Below, piece after piece: positions 28,491-37,614 of a DNA stretch of 64,000 bases. This DNA comes from Mucilaginibacter sp. (GTDB lineage: Bacteria; Bacteroidota; Bacteroidia; Sphingobacteriales; Sphingobacteriaceae), in assembly GCF_025362475.1 (NCBI RefSeq), contig NZ_JANYGH010000005.1, positions 186,001-250,000 on the forward strand, given 5' to 3'. The notes under the pieces were generated by a model that ran no database searches, was not told the origin of the DNA, and saw nothing but the letters and a program-made list of their open reading frames with translations. The stretch's first letter is position 1. The number at the start of each line of letters is the position of its first letter. A program made the translations under genes and the position numbers.

Positions 28491-29585
28491 TTAGCCTAAA
28501 ATCGAGTTTCTATTTCTTAGCCAATGATCGGCTAACACCAAAGCAGCCATAGCCTCAACAATAGGAACTGCACGAGGCACTACACAAGGATCATGACGGC
28601 CCTTGCCCGATATTTCGGCAGCATTGCCTTCGCTATCAATGGTGGCCTGGTTTTTCATAATAGTAGCAACCGGTTTAAATGCAACTTTAAACTCTATTGG
28701 CATACCATTGCTGATACCACCCTGGATACCACCAGAGAAATTGGTAATGGTACTCACCGTGCCTAAATGCGATTTAACAAAGATGTCATTATGCTCAGAT
28801 CCGCGCATTTCGCTACCTGCAAAGCCCGATCCAAATTCAAAACCGTGTACAGCGTTAATACTCAACATGGCTTTACCTAAATCGGCATGCAGCTTATCAA
28901 ATACCGGGTCGCCTAAGCCAACGGGACAGTTTTTGATGTAACAGCTTACTTTACCGCCAACTGTATCACCATCTTTGCGTACGCTATCAATAAATTCAAT
29001 CATTTCTTCGGCAGTGGCAGGATCGGCGCAGCGAACGATATTCTTTTCACGTTCATCAATAAATTCCTGGATGGAGTTTATTTCTACATTGGGTGCATTT
29101 ATCTTACCAACGCTGCTTACATGTGCGGCAATCTCTATGCCCTGGCTTTTAAGCAATAGTTTTGCCAATGCACCGGCAGCAACCCGTGCCGCAGTTTCGC
29201 GTGCTGAGGAACGACCTCCGCCACGGTGATCACGAATACCATATTTGGTTTGATAGGTGTAATCTGCATGCGACGGGCGGAACACATCCACATTATGGGT
29301 GTAATCCTTTGATCGCTGGTCTTCATTCGGGATCAGCATGGCAATAGGGGTACCTGTAGTTTTACCCTCAAATACGCCGGATAAGATTTTTACCGTATCG
29401 CTTTCTTTACGTTGCGTAGTGATTTTTGATTGACCGGGTTTGCGTTTATCCAGCTCGCCTTGTATATAATCAAGATCAACTACCAACTGTGCCGGGCAGC
29501 CGTCAATTATTACCCCAATAGCTTCGCCATGCGATTCGCCAAAAGTGGTTATTCTGAATATTTGCCCGAATGAATTACCTGCCAT
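28491..29585 (-). CDS. aroC: Chorismate synthase
   Basis: 364 aa, the usual length. Signatures: [22 protein letters not shown] at the start (residues 3-24), [20 protein letters not shown], and [16 protein letters not shown] near the C-terminus. Uses reduced FMN to turn EPSP into chorismate, the last shared step of aromatic amino acid synthesis. It follows aroA on the same strand after a 179-bp gap that holds a REP-like repeat, so cotranscription is possible but not certain. Confidence 0.97.
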   Translation of the reverse strand: MAGNSFGQIFRITTFGESHGEAIGVIIDGCPAQLVVDLDYIQGELDKRKPGQSKITTQRKESDTVKILSGVFEGKTTGTPIAMLIPNEDQRSKDYTHNVDVFRPSHADYTYQTKYGIRDHRGGGRSSARETAARVAAGALAKLLLKSQGIEIAAHVSSVGKINAPNVEINSIQEFIDEREKNIVRCADPATAEEMIEFIDSVRKDGDTVGGKVSCYIKNCPVGLGDPVFDKLHADLGKAMLSINAVHGFEFGSGFAGSEMRGSEHNDIFVKSHLGTVSTITNFSGGIQGGISNGMPIEFKVAFKPVATIMKNQATIDSEGNAAEISGKGRHDPCVVPRAVPIVEAMAALVLADHWLRNRNSILG

Positions 29586-29615
29586 TTTATTAGATATGAG
29601 ATGTTATAATTAATA

Positions 29616-29712
29616 CGTCATTGCGAGGAACGAAGCAATCTCTTTGCTATACAGAGGTACTCTACAAGTCCGACCTGCCTGTGTAGAGATTGCTTCGTAC
29701 CTCGCAATGACG
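29616..29712. repeat. REP-like palindrome, second copy
   Basis: CGTCATTGCGAGGAACGAAG at 29616 and its near-perfect reverse complement ending CTCGCAATGACG at 29712, a 97-bp hairpin. The left arm matches the copy at 21443. It lies between aroA and aroC, so in RNA it would form a strong stem in the intercistronic space. Confidence 0.85.
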
Positions 29713-29764
29713 GTTGGGTTTATAGGTTTTTGCCTTTCGCCTTAAACCTTTTGCCTTTCGCCCT

Positions 29765-31075
29765 TTAACCTTGCGTTTCCTCCACCGTAAACCCTTGTTT
29801 TTCCAGATCAGTCCAAAAAGCGGGATATGATTTGTCAACTACCGGCCCGTTCTCAAATTCCAGCTGAGGAATTATCAAAGCAAGTGGCGCAAAGGCCATT
29901 GCCATACGGTGATCATGGTAGGTGTTGATAAACATACGCTCCGGAATAAACTTTTCGCTGCAATCCAACTTATAAACCTGGCCTTTTTCGATCAGTTTAA
30001 CGCCCATTTTAGCCAGTTCTGTTTGAAGAGCCAGGATACGGTCGGTTTCCTTAATCTTTAAAGTTTCAAGGCCTGTAAATGTGGCTTCATGACCTAAGGC
30101 AGCACATACAACAATAACTGTTTGCGCCAGATCAGGGCATTCCTTCATGTCAAAGATCTTCCTGCTTAAAGGTTTAGCCTCTTTCAATAAATGCACACCA
30201 CCATCTTTAAACTGCGACGTGATGCCAAAGTTGGCCATGATCTCGGTGATCACGCTGTCGCCCTGCAGGCTATAAGGCGTTAAGCCGGTCAGGAATAGTT
30301 CGGCTTCATCTGCCAAAGCAGCAATAGCGTACCAATAGGAGGCTGCGCTCCAATCAGGTTCAATGTATAACGATGTTGTAGCAAATTCCTGATTTGATAT
30401 TGCAATGACGTTATCAGTCCAAACGTGCTGTATATTTGCACTTTGCAACATTGCTAAAGTCATTTCAACATATGGGCGCGAAGTTAGTTCGCCCTCAATA
30501 TGTAATTCCAAACCAAAAGGCAGTCGGGCAGCGATGAGTAACAGGGCCGTAATGTATTGACTGCTAATGTTACCTTTAATACTGATCTTACTAGTGAGCT
30601 GCTCGAAACTGCCTTTTAGTTTTATAGGTGGATAGCCCTCTTTTTCTTCATAATCAATATGGGCACCCAGTTCCCGCAACGCATCAACCAATACACCAAT
30701 TGGCCTTTCCTTCATCCTTTGACTGCCGGTTAAAATTACTTCATCATCCTGAATAGCATAATAAGCAGTTAAAAAGCGCATAGCTGTCCCGGCAGGGCCG
30801 ATGTCAACCAGGTTCGGGGTTTCTGTTGCGGGATGCGGGTTAGCTTCATCGCCCGCCAAAACCTCTTGATTCCTGGCTTTTGATTCTTGAGTCTTCCTTA
30901 AAATTCCTGCTAATAACACGGCATCTGCCGCATCCGAAACATTCTCTACCCGTACCTTACCGTTGCTTAACGCTTCAATAACAAGTGCCCGGTTACATTC
31001 GCTTTTGGACCCGGTAAGATTTACCGTGCCACTTATTTGTTTATTGCTTTTACTCAGGATGATGTTTTGCATCAC
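29765..31075 (-). CDS. aroA: EPSP synthase (3-phosphoshikimate 1-carboxyvinyltransferase)
   Basis: 436 aa. Motifs: NLTGSKSECNRAL (phosphate binding), VDIGPAGTAMRFLTAYYA, GSQRMKERPIGVLVDALRELGA, NISSQYITALLL, LKIKETDRILAL, and YHDHRMAMAFAPLAL. Joins phosphoenolpyruvate to shikimate-3-phosphate. Residues about 61-87 look inserted before the VDIGPAGT motif, and their DNA (30863-30894) matches the dispersed repeat seen at 21341-21373. The DAHP synthase gene ends 8 bp upstream, so the two are cotranscribed. Confidence 0.95.
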   Translation of the reverse strand: MMQNIILSKSNKQISGTVNLTGSKSECNRALVIEALSNGKVRVENVSDAADAVLLAGILRKTQESKARNQEVLAGDEANPHPATETPNLVDIGPAGTAMRFLTAYYAIQDDEVILTGSQRMKERPIGVLVDALRELGAHIDYEEKEGYPPIKLKGSFEQLTSKISIKGNISSQYITALLLIAARLPFGLELHIEGELTSRPYVEMTLAMLQSANIQHVWTDNVIAISNQEFATTSLYIEPDWSAASYWYAIAALADEAELFLTGLTPYSLQGDSVITEIMANFGITSQFKDGGVHLLKEAKPLSRKIFDMKECPDLAQTVIVVCAALGHEATFTGLETLKIKETDRILALQTELAKMGVKLIEKGQVYKLDCSEKFIPERMFINTYHDHRMAMAFAPLALIIPQLEFENGPVVDKSYPAFWTDLEKQGFTVEETQG

Positions 31076-31082
31076 TATATAA

Positions 31083-32210
31083 TTATGCGTGTGTTAGTTT
31101 TTCTGCTGCTTGTCCTGCTTCGCTGGTGTTCATGATAGCTGTTTGTCTGCCGATAGATTCGGCATGTAAAAGCTCCAATAATTTCTCAGTAAACTCGTCG
31201 CCTAATTTTAAAGCTTTTGCATAGTTGGTGCGTTTTTGAAGAATCTCGTCCCAACGGCCAACCTGTAAAATGGTAATGTTATTATCTTTTTTGTATTGAC
31301 CGATCTTGTCAGCAATCTGCATACGCTCGGCAATTTTCTGGATAACTAAATCGTCAATTTTGTCGATCTGGTTACGTAACTCAGCCAGTTTGTCGTTTAC
31401 TTCCGCATTACGGATCTCTGGTTTACGTAAAGCTAAGTGATCAATGATATCAGCAAGGGCAGCAGGGGTAACCTGTTGTTTGGCATCTGTCCAGGCTACG
31501 CTTGGGTCAATATGCGATTCGATCATTAAACCTTGCATATCAAGATCTAAGGCTTTTTGTGATATGTAACCTATCAGATCGCGGTTACCAGAGATGTGGC
31601 TTGGATCGTTAATGATTGGCAATTCAGGAGCTAAAGTTTTTAAAGCGATAGCGATATCCCACATTGGCTCGTTACGGAAAGCAGATTTTTCATAAGATGA
31701 AAACCCGCGGTGAATAGCAGCCAGTTTAGTAATACCTGCATTGTTGATACGCTCCAGAGCGCCAACCCATAAAGAAAGATCTGGGTTTACCGGGTTTTTA
31801 ACCATTACGGGAATATCAACACCACGTAAAGCATCAGCAATTTCCTGTACAGTGAAAGGGTTAACTGTTGAACGGGCACCAACCCATAAAATATCAACGC
31901 CTGCTTTTAAAGCCTCTTCAACATGTTTACCGGTTGCTACTTCAATAGCAGTTGGCAAACCTGTTTCTGCTTTAGCGCGTTTTAACCATTCTAAGCCAAT
32001 ACTGCCGATACCTTCAAACTCTCCCGGACGGGTACGCGGTTTCCAGATGCCTGCACGTAAAGCAGATACTTTACCAGTTTGGGCTAATAAATGAGCTGTG
32101 GCAACTAACTGATCTTCAGTTTCGGCACTGCAAGGGCCTGCTATTACCAATGGTTCTTTACCGGTTTTAATCCAGGTATGAAGCGGCTGTATGTTTAAAT
32201 TTAGTTTCAT
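31083..32210 (-). CDS. Bifunctional DAHP synthase / chorismate mutase
   Basis: 375 aa. N-terminal DAHP synthase barrel of the AroG/KDSA fold (residues about 15-265): PLVIAGPCSAETEDQ, GIWKPRTRPGEFEG, WVGARSTVNPF, VMVKNPVNPD, INDPSHISG. C-terminal AroQ-type chorismate mutase (about 275-360): LRNQIDKIDDLVIQKIAERM and KKDNNITILQVGRWDEIL. It runs both the first step of the shikimate pathway and the chorismate-to-prephenate step. It lies downstream of pheA and its attenuator. The family is feedback-controlled by prephenate in some Bacteroidota. Confidence 0.95.
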   Translation of the reverse strand: MKLNLNIQPLHTWIKTGKEPLVIAGPCSAETEDQLVATAHLLAQTGKVSALRAGIWKPRTRPGEFEGIGSIGLEWLKRAKAETGLPTAIEVATGKHVEEALKAGVDILWVGARSTVNPFTVQEIADALRGVDIPVMVKNPVNPDLSLWVGALERINNAGITKLAAIHRGFSSYEKSAFRNEPMWDIAIALKTLAPELPIINDPSHISGNRDLIGYISQKALDLDMQGLMIESHIDPSVAWTDAKQQVTPAALADIIDHLALRKPEIRNAEVNDKLAELRNQIDKIDDLVIQKIAERMQIADKIGQYKKDNNITILQVGRWDEILQKRTNYAKALKLGDEFTEKLLELLHAESIGRQTAIMNTSEAGQAAEKLTHA

Positions 32211-32310
32211 CGTTTTATTGTTTGTCCGGCTTTTTGATTTTATAAGTCGGGGTTGTTATTATATTTTTTGCTTATTTAATTATTGTTTATTGTTGTCGAT
32301 CTGCAGGATC

Positions 32311-33216
32311 TTAAATGTTCCTCCGGATATTGATATATCTCCGTACCCGTTCAGTTCTTTGGGGTTTAGGGGTTACTGATAGCTCGTCTTCGTGTCTTTC
32401 ATATTCGCCAAGTATATTAAAGTTTTGTGTGTATTTCAGAATCTGTCTTATCGCGTTATCATAGTTTTTTTGCTCGTCCCACTCAACATCTACATAAAAA
32501 TTGTATTCGTTGCGTTTACCCAGAATTGGCATTGATTGGATTTTGCTCATATTCAAGCCTTCTTCGGCAAAAATATTAAGCACTTTAGCCAATGCACCAA
32601 CTTTATTACTCACCTGGAAACAAAGCGATGCTTTATTAACACTTTTCTTTTCTACATTATCATGATGGGTAAGTATCAGGAAACGTGTAAAGTTTCTTTT
32701 GTTTGATTCAATTCGACGCTCCAATACATCAAGCCCGTAAAGACTTGCAGCAAGTGAATTTGCAATAGCCACAGTATCTGTCAGCTGTTCATCCCTGATA
32801 CGTTTGGCACAAGCGGCGGTATCGCTGCTTTCCACAATTTTTAAATGTGGGTATTCATCAAAAAAATCAACACACTGGCGTAAGGCTATGGGGTGCGAGG
32901 TAACATACTTTACATCCTCAAACTTTACACCAGGCAGCGCCATTAAATGCAGTTGTATGGGCAGATATATTTCACCAACTACCGGGAAGCCATAATCAAG
33001 GAGTAAGGTGTAATTTGGAAGGATACTTCCGGCAATGCTGTTTTCAATAGCCATTACTACATAATCAGCTTCCCTCTTTTTCAAACTTTCAAAAGTTTGT
33101 TTAAAAGAGTTACACTCAATCATCTGGGCGTTTTCGCCAAAATATTTTAGCCCTGCCTCTTCGTGGAAAGAAGCGCGGATCCCTTGTATAGCAACTCTTG
33201 GTTTTTCTATTTTCAT
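32311..33216 (-). CDS. pheA: Prephenate dehydratase with ACT domain
   Basis: 301 aa from MKIEKPRVAIQG at 33216. An upstream ATG at 33246 lies in the arm of the terminator hairpin and is rejected. Dehydratase domain (about 5-185): GIRASFHEEAGLKYF, VMAIENSIAGSI, VTSHPIALRQC, SSDTAACAKRI, and KRNFTRFLIL with the family Thr. ACT domain (about 198-275): KASLCFQVSNKVGALAKVL and GLNMSKIQSMPI, which binds Phe as feedback inhibitor. Makes phenylpyruvate. First gene after the leader peptide and attenuator. Confidence 0.95.
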   Translation of the reverse strand: MKIEKPRVAIQGIRASFHEEAGLKYFGENAQMIECNSFKQTFESLKKREADYVVMAIENSIAGSILPNYTLLLDYGFPVVGEIYLPIQLHLMALPGVKFEDVKYVTSHPIALRQCVDFFDEYPHLKIVESSDTAACAKRIRDEQLTDTVAIANSLAASLYGLDVLERRIESNKRNFTRFLILTHHDNVEKKSVNKASLCFQVSNKVGALAKVLNIFAEEGLNMSKIQSMPILGKRNEYNFYVDVEWDEQKNYDNAIRQILKYTQNFNILGEYERHEDELSVTPKPQRTERVRRYINIRRNI

Positions 33217-33231
33217 AACCCCTGTTAAAGC

Positions 33232-33264
33232 AAAAAGTCCCGGCATTTTGTGCCGGGACTTTTT
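33232..33264 (-). terminator. Attenuator terminator upstream of pheA
   Basis: Minus strand: AAAAAGTCCCGGCA, 5-nt loop, TGCCGGGACTTTTT, a perfect 14-bp stem ending in five T, placed 16 bp before the pheA ATG. Its 5' arm can instead pair with GCCGGGAC at 33295-33302, which forms the last sense codons of the leader peptide (8 bp). This is the terminator/antiterminator switch of a ribosome-mediated attenuator. Confidence 0.88.
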
Positions 33265-33291
33265 AAATTCTTTATGTGTGTTTAGTACATA

Positions 33292-33357
33292 TTAGTCCCG
33301 GCTCTCACTGTTAAAGTAAAAGTAGTAACCATAAAAATATGCACTGTTAAATTTCAT
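33292..33357 (-). CDS. Phe/Tyr-rich leader peptide of the pheA operon
   Basis: 21 codons, ATG at 33355-33357, TAA at 33292-33294. Nine of 21 residues are Phe (4) or Tyr (5), with the run YFYGYYFYF at residues 7-15. The last codons (SRD-stop) are the DNA that can pair with the 5' arm of the terminator. If charged tRNA-Phe or -Tyr is short, a ribosome stalls in the run and leaves this strand free for antitermination; if plentiful, the ribosome reaches the stop, covers it and the terminator forms. The downstream gene makes phenylpyruvate, which fits. Confidence 0.85.
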   Translation of the reverse strand: MKFNSAYFYGYYFYFNSESRD

Positions 33358-33374
33358 TTGTTTTTATTATGTTG

Positions 33375-33405
33375 TAAATGTACGGTAAAAAATGATTTTG
33401 TCAAT
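33375..33405 (-). promoter_or_regulatory. Likely promoter of the pheA leader
   Basis: Minus strand ATTG (33402-33405), 19-bp spacer, TACATTTA (33375-33382): each box has one mismatch from TTTG / TAnnTTTG. The transcript would start about 10 bp before the leader ATG. Confidence 0.5.
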
Positions 33406-33539
33406 AGATAATTTTATTTTTTGTGAAATTAATTGGCGTAACAGAATTTAATTTCGCAAAAACAGGTTTTGACTTCTTTTATTCTTGAAAAATGAATTCT
33501 TTGTTAATTTTCTAATATTTCATTTGGTACGCTATATCA

Positions 33540-34463
33540 TTACGCCGAACTTTTCTGCTCAGAAAGATGAGTAATGTGCTGTATTTCATACTCCCGTTGC
33601 ATCACCTTAGCAGTTTGCGTGCTGCCATCATGGCTCCAGCCCGGCGGGTTAAATAAATAACCCAATTTATTTTTAAAACCTGGTGCATGTTTAACATCAT
33701 GCATCAGGGCTTTCCATTCATGAAAAATTACATTAACAGGGCCCATATCTTCGGGTTGTTTGGTTATGCCATACTTAACAGGCTCGGGTAAATCCTCATC
33801 ACGAAACGTTCCAAAAAGCCTATCCCATAAAATTAATACCATGCCCATGTTTTTATCCAGGTAAGGAATGTTTGATGCATGGTGTACCCGGTGATGTGCC
33901 GGGGTAACAAATATCCACCCGTACCATTTGGGTAATGGTACTTTATACTGTGTATGTACCAGGTTGCCGTAAAATTGGGTAACCAAATAGGCGTATAAAA
34001 TATCCAACGCGGTAAAACCCATTAAAGCTAACGGTAAATAAAAAAACACCCTGTATAATGGCTCAAAAACCGTCGACCGGAATCCCGTGGTAAAGTTGAA
34101 TTGCTCTGATGAATGGTGGGTTACGTGTATAGCCCAAAAAAAGCGGCAATAATGGCCTATGTAATGCAAAACCCAGTATAGGAAATCCTGTAACACAATT
34201 AAAATAGTCCAATACAGCCAGGTATTATGTATTTGAAACAGCCTGTATTGGTAAGTAAACGTCAGTATTATAAATGTACTTCCTTTAACTATCACGTTTG
34301 TTATAACGGCAAGCGAGGTAAGATAGATATTGGTAAGTGTATCGCGTGTTTTATAGTAGTGCCTGTCTTCCCAATAGCTCAAACCCATTTCAACCAGGGT
34401 TAAAACAACCAGCAGGCAAAGTATTACAATTGCACTTAATTGCGTTTTATCTAAATGCTGCAT
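33540..34463 (-). CDS. Sterol desaturase / fatty acid hydroxylase family protein
   Basis: 307 aa, several membrane helices (about residues 8-28, 45-75, 80-100, 145-170). The His clusters of the di-iron centre are present: HYIGH, HVTHHSSEQFN and HRVHHASN. The reaction is oxidative change of a lipid, possibly hydroxylation; sterols are not expected in this host. The start directly follows the aroB stop, so it is translated from the same message, though a metabolic link is not obvious. Confidence 0.88.
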   Translation of the reverse strand: MQHLDKTQLSAIVILCLLVVLTLVEMGLSYWEDRHYYKTRDTLTNIYLTSLAVITNVIVKGSTFIILTFTYQYRLFQIHNTWLYWTILIVLQDFLYWVLHYIGHYCRFFWAIHVTHHSSEQFNFTTGFRSTVFEPLYRVFFYLPLALMGFTALDILYAYLVTQFYGNLVHTQYKVPLPKWYGWIFVTPAHHRVHHASNIPYLDKNMGMVLILWDRLFGTFRDEDLPEPVKYGITKQPEDMGPVNVIFHEWKALMHDVKHAPGFKNKLGYLFNPPGWSHDGSTQTAKVMQREYEIQHITHLSEQKSSA

Positions 34464-35522
34464 TTATAAATTTATGTAATATAATAAACTATCACAAAGT
34501 TCGGCTTCTGTGCAGATATTATCAATATTACATTGACCAATCTTGGTCAGCAGGGTGCAATTTATATTACCGTTTTGGTTTTTCTTATCCTTTTTCATGA
34601 TTTCCAATAAAGCATCAAATGTTGATTCTTTAATAGTGTAACGCGGATAAAGGGTATTCAATGTTTCTGTTATTTCCTGCAGGTCTTGAGCAGGTAACCC
34701 TGTTTTTTTATGGGCAAGGTATGATTCGCAGATCATTCCAATAGCGATAGCTTCTCCATGTGATAAATGATCTTCATCATTGATCAACGAATAGGTTTCA
34801 ACAGCATGGCCGATGGTATGACCAAAATTTAACGCCTTACGGATTCCTTTTTCATGTGGATCCTCAATCGTTATTTTATTTTTGATGGCTACAGAGCGAT
34901 GAACCAATTCGGCAGATGGCTTAGTAAGGTCGCTTGCCTTTAATTGGTGCCAGTAGTCCGCGTCCTGAATAAGGCCGTGTTTCAGCATTTCGGCCAGGCC
35001 GGATAGTATTTGTCTTGGCGGTAAAGTTTCTAAGAAGCTTAGTTCAATAAATACAGCTTTTGGTTGGGTAAAGGTACCAATGATGTTTTTGATGCTATCA
35101 ATATCGATACCTGTTTTACCGCCCACAGAGGCATCAACCTGGGATAGCAGGGTAGTAGGGACATGTACAAAATCAATCCCTCTTTTAAAGGTAGATGCAG
35201 CAAAGCCGCCCAGATCGCTAATAACACCACCACCTAAATTAATGAGTAGGCTTTTACGGTCAGCGCCAAAGTCGATCAGCATTTTCCAGACGCCTATGCA
35301 AAAATCAATATCCTTGCTTTCTTCACCGGCATTTATCTCAATGATGTCAAAATTGTCCTGATCTTCAATTTTACTTTTCACAAGCGGCAGGCAATGCTCT
35401 GCTGTATTTTCGTCTGTTAAAATAAAAAACCTTGAATAATGACCTTGCTTTACAAAATTAGCCAGTTCATCAATACTATTATTAAAATAAATAGGGTAGT
35501 TGTCGCTCTGAATGGTGTCCAT
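34464..35522 (-). CDS. aroB: 3-dehydroquinate synthase
   Basis: 352 aa. NAD-binding glycine-rich segment GGGVISDLGGFAASTFKRG, PTTLLSQVDASVGGKTGID, SGLAEMLKHGLI, and metal-binding LNFGHTIGHAVE and HGEAIAIGM. Converts DAHP to 3-dehydroquinate, step two of the shikimate pathway. It sits in an operon S4 protein - aroB - desaturase, separate from the leader-controlled pheA group about 1.2 kb downstream. Confidence 0.96.
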   Translation of the reverse strand: MDTIQSDNYPIYFNNSIDELANFVKQGHYSRFFILTDENTAEHCLPLVKSKIEDQDNFDIIEINAGEESKDIDFCIGVWKMLIDFGADRKSLLINLGGGVISDLGGFAASTFKRGIDFVHVPTTLLSQVDASVGGKTGIDIDSIKNIIGTFTQPKAVFIELSFLETLPPRQILSGLAEMLKHGLIQDADYWHQLKASDLTKPSAELVHRSVAIKNKITIEDPHEKGIRKALNFGHTIGHAVETYSLINDEDHLSHGEAIAIGMICESYLAHKKTGLPAQDLQEITETLNTLYPRYTIKESTFDALLEIMKKDKKNQNGNINCTLLTKIGQCNIDNICTEAELCDSLLYYINL

Positions 35523-35525
35523 AAT

Positions 35526-35732
35526 TTAAATAACCACGATTTTATTTCCTCTGAATTCAACCAGGTCGCCTCGTTTAACTTTAAGGCGTTTGCGGTAATC
35601 TACCTGGCCGTTATAAGTCACTTCGCCCTCACTTACAACTATTTGCGCCTCACCGCCTGTTTGTACTAAATGGGCAGCTTTTAGTAATTGTATCATCGGG
35701 ATGAAGTCGCCTGTTAACTTAAATTCAATCAT
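35526..35732 (-). CDS. S4-domain RNA-binding protein (YaaA/YbcJ-like)
   Basis: 68 aa, a single S4 domain: FIPMIQLLKAAHLVQTGGEA, VVSEGEVTYNGQVDYRKRLK, RGDLVEFRGNKIVVI. Small S4 proteins bind structured RNA, probably ribosomal; the exact target is unknown. Its stop is 3 bp before the aroB start, so it leads that operon. Confidence 0.88.
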   Translation of the reverse strand: MIEFKLTGDFIPMIQLLKAAHLVQTGGEAQIVVSEGEVTYNGQVDYRKRLKVKRGDLVEFRGNKIVVI

Positions 35733-35790
35733 GGAAACGCAAAATTAAACTATTCATGGAATAATGAGTTATCATTTTATAATTTTGCAC

Positions 35791-36996
35791 ATGCTTTCTA
35801 ACGAAACCGATAACAATTCCAAACACGCTAAGCTCTCTTTTGAAAATACAGAAATCGCTTTTCGTCATTCAACCAATACCGATCTTAGCCGCGCTTACTG
35901 GCTGTTCAGGATAATTAACGTTAACTTTTTAGTGAAGATCGGTCCGCCCGTAACCAATTTTGCTATAAAAATAGGTTTGCCTATTAAAAGTATCATTAAG
36001 GCCACCATATTTAAACACTTTTGCGGCGGCGAAGCCATTGCGGAGTGCGATAACACGATCAAAAACCTATACAGCGGAGGAGTAGGTACCATTTTGGATT
36101 ACTCTATTGAAGGTGAAGATGATGAGGCTGTTTTTGACAGCACCCGTGATGAGATCATCAAGACGATAGTAAGGGCATCTAAAGATAAAGCTGTTCCTTT
36201 AACTGTATTTAAAATAACCGGGGTTGGCCGTTTTGCTTTGCTGGAAAAACTTGATGCGCGCTTGCCGCTTACGCCTGAAGAAGAGCAAGAATGGCAAAGA
36301 GTTCAAAACAGGGTATTGGCAATTTGTGATAAGGCCCATGCCAGCAACGTACCGGTTATGATTGATGCGGAAGAAAGCTGGATACAGGAAACCATCGATT
36401 TGCTGGCCTTGACTATGATGACCCAGTTTAACACAAAAAAAGCCATTGTTTATAATACCTATCAAATGTACAGGCATGATAAGTTGGCTTCGATATTAAA
36501 CGATCATGAGATAGCCCAGAGTGAAGGGTTTATTTTGGGAGCCAAAATTGTACGTGGCGCCTACATGGAAAAGGAGCGTAAGCGGGCTTTGGAGATGGGT
36601 TACAATTCTCCTATTCAAACTGATAAAAAATCAACAGACCTGGATTATGATTCGGCGCTTGATTATTGTACAAGTCATATTGATCAGATAGCTTTTATTG
36701 CCGGGACTCACAATGAAGAAAGCTGCCGTTTGCTGGCCGAATTATTGGATAGTAAGCAAATAGATCATAAACACCCTCACGTTTATTTTTCGCAGCTATT
36801 AGGTATGAGCGATAATTTAAGCTTTAACCTGGCCAATGCAAAATACAACGTGGCAAAATATGTGCCTTATGGGCCTATAAAAGCAGTTTTACCGTACCTT
36901 TTTCGCAGAGCGCAGGAAAATACCGCTATTGCCGGGCAAATGAGCCGCGAGTTGAGCCTGATAGTAAAAGAGCGTAAAAGAAGAAGTACAAAGTAA
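35791..36996 (+). CDS. Proline dehydrogenase family protein (stand-alone PutA/ProDH domain)
   Basis: 401 aa from ATG 35791 (an upstream ATG at 35764 is possible). ProDH barrel: STDLDYDSALDYC, FIAGTHNEESCRL, VYFSQLLGMSDNLSFNLA, YVPYGPIKAVLPYLFRRAQEN with the substrate-binding RRxxEN motif at the end, and IDAEESWIQETIDLL. Oxidises proline to pyrroline-5-carboxylate with FAD and passes electrons to quinone. A TAATTTTG box at 35780-35787 lies only 3 bp before this ATG, so the message would begin at or close to it; a leaderless start or a later start codon are both possible. Confidence 0.9.
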   Translation: MLSNETDNNSKHAKLSFENTEIAFRHSTNTDLSRAYWLFRIINVNFLVKIGPPVTNFAIKIGLPIKSIIKATIFKHFCGGEAIAECDNTIKNLYSGGVGTILDYSIEGEDDEAVFDSTRDEIIKTIVRASKDKAVPLTVFKITGVGRFALLEKLDARLPLTPEEEQEWQRVQNRVLAICDKAHASNVPVMIDAEESWIQETIDLLALTMMTQFNTKKAIVYNTYQMYRHDKLASILNDHEIAQSEGFILGAKIVRGAYMEKERKRALEMGYNSPIQTDKKSTDLDYDSALDYCTSHIDQIAFIAGTHNEESCRLLAELLDSKQIDHKHPHVYFSQLLGMSDNLSFNLANAKYNVAKYVPYGPIKAVLPYLFRRAQENTAIAGQMSRELSLIVKERKRRSTK

Positions 36997-37075
36997 TTGT
37001 TTTAAGAAGTCCTTTTTAATCAATTGTAATAGCTATTATTGTTTTCAGTTATAACCAACTTAAAACCAAATAATT

Positions 37076-37411
37076 ATGAAGTATTACATTGAGGCCTGGA
37101 AAGCTAAGCAGGCGTGGATTGATATGAACCATGAACAAAGGGGGGCATACATGGCACAGCTTGGTCCTGCCATACAGCAGTTAAGTGAGCAGGGTACAGA
37201 AATTGTAACCTGGGGCAGCAATGATGGCGATACTTTTAACCGTATGGATATGGATTTTTTTGCGGTTTGGAAATTCCCAACGGCCAAACTTGCCAAAACG
37301 TTTGAAGAACTTGTTGAAGCTGCCGGATGGTACGCCTATTTTGAACAGATAAATATAAAAGGAAGTCCTGCAAGCCCTAATGAAATTATTGGGCATCTTA
37401 TAAATCTGTAA
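37076..37411 (+). CDS. Conserved protein of unknown function, dimeric alpha/beta barrel-like
   Basis: 111 aa, no signal peptide. MKYYIEAWKAKQAWIDMN start and FFAVWKFPTAKLAKTFEEL segment recall small ferredoxin-like stress-response folds (I think of the DUF6616 group). No catalytic residue is evident. Single gene with its own terminator, upstream of a DGPF-family protein. Confidence 0.7.
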   Translation: MKYYIEAWKAKQAWIDMNHEQRGAYMAQLGPAIQQLSEQGTEIVTWGSNDGDTFNRMDMDFFAVWKFPTAKLAKTFEELVEAAGWYAYFEQINIKGSPASPNEIIGHLINL

Positions 37412-37434
37412 CATATTAAGAATATTTCTTTCAG

Positions 37435-37463
37435 GCGGCTGTTCAAATAGCCGCTTTTTTTGT
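37435..37463 (+). terminator. Terminator after the 37076 gene
   Basis: GCGGCT, 8-nt loop, AGCCGC, then seven T and GTTTT. Confidence 0.8.
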
Positions 37464-37614
37464 TTTAAAGTTTTGTGAATTGATCGTTTTCAATATTTCA
37501 TATAAAAATTTTTAGCCAACTGTCCAATAGCTTCCATTTCATTTGTTATCGGGGTATAATTCATATATTTATTAACCCGTCTGCCTGTAGGCAGCCAATT
37601 AAAGCCAATTCAAA

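Noticed and set aside
33217..33246. Longer start for pheA
   Set aside because: That ATG is part of the terminator stem; the homologous protein begins at MKIEKPRVAIQG.
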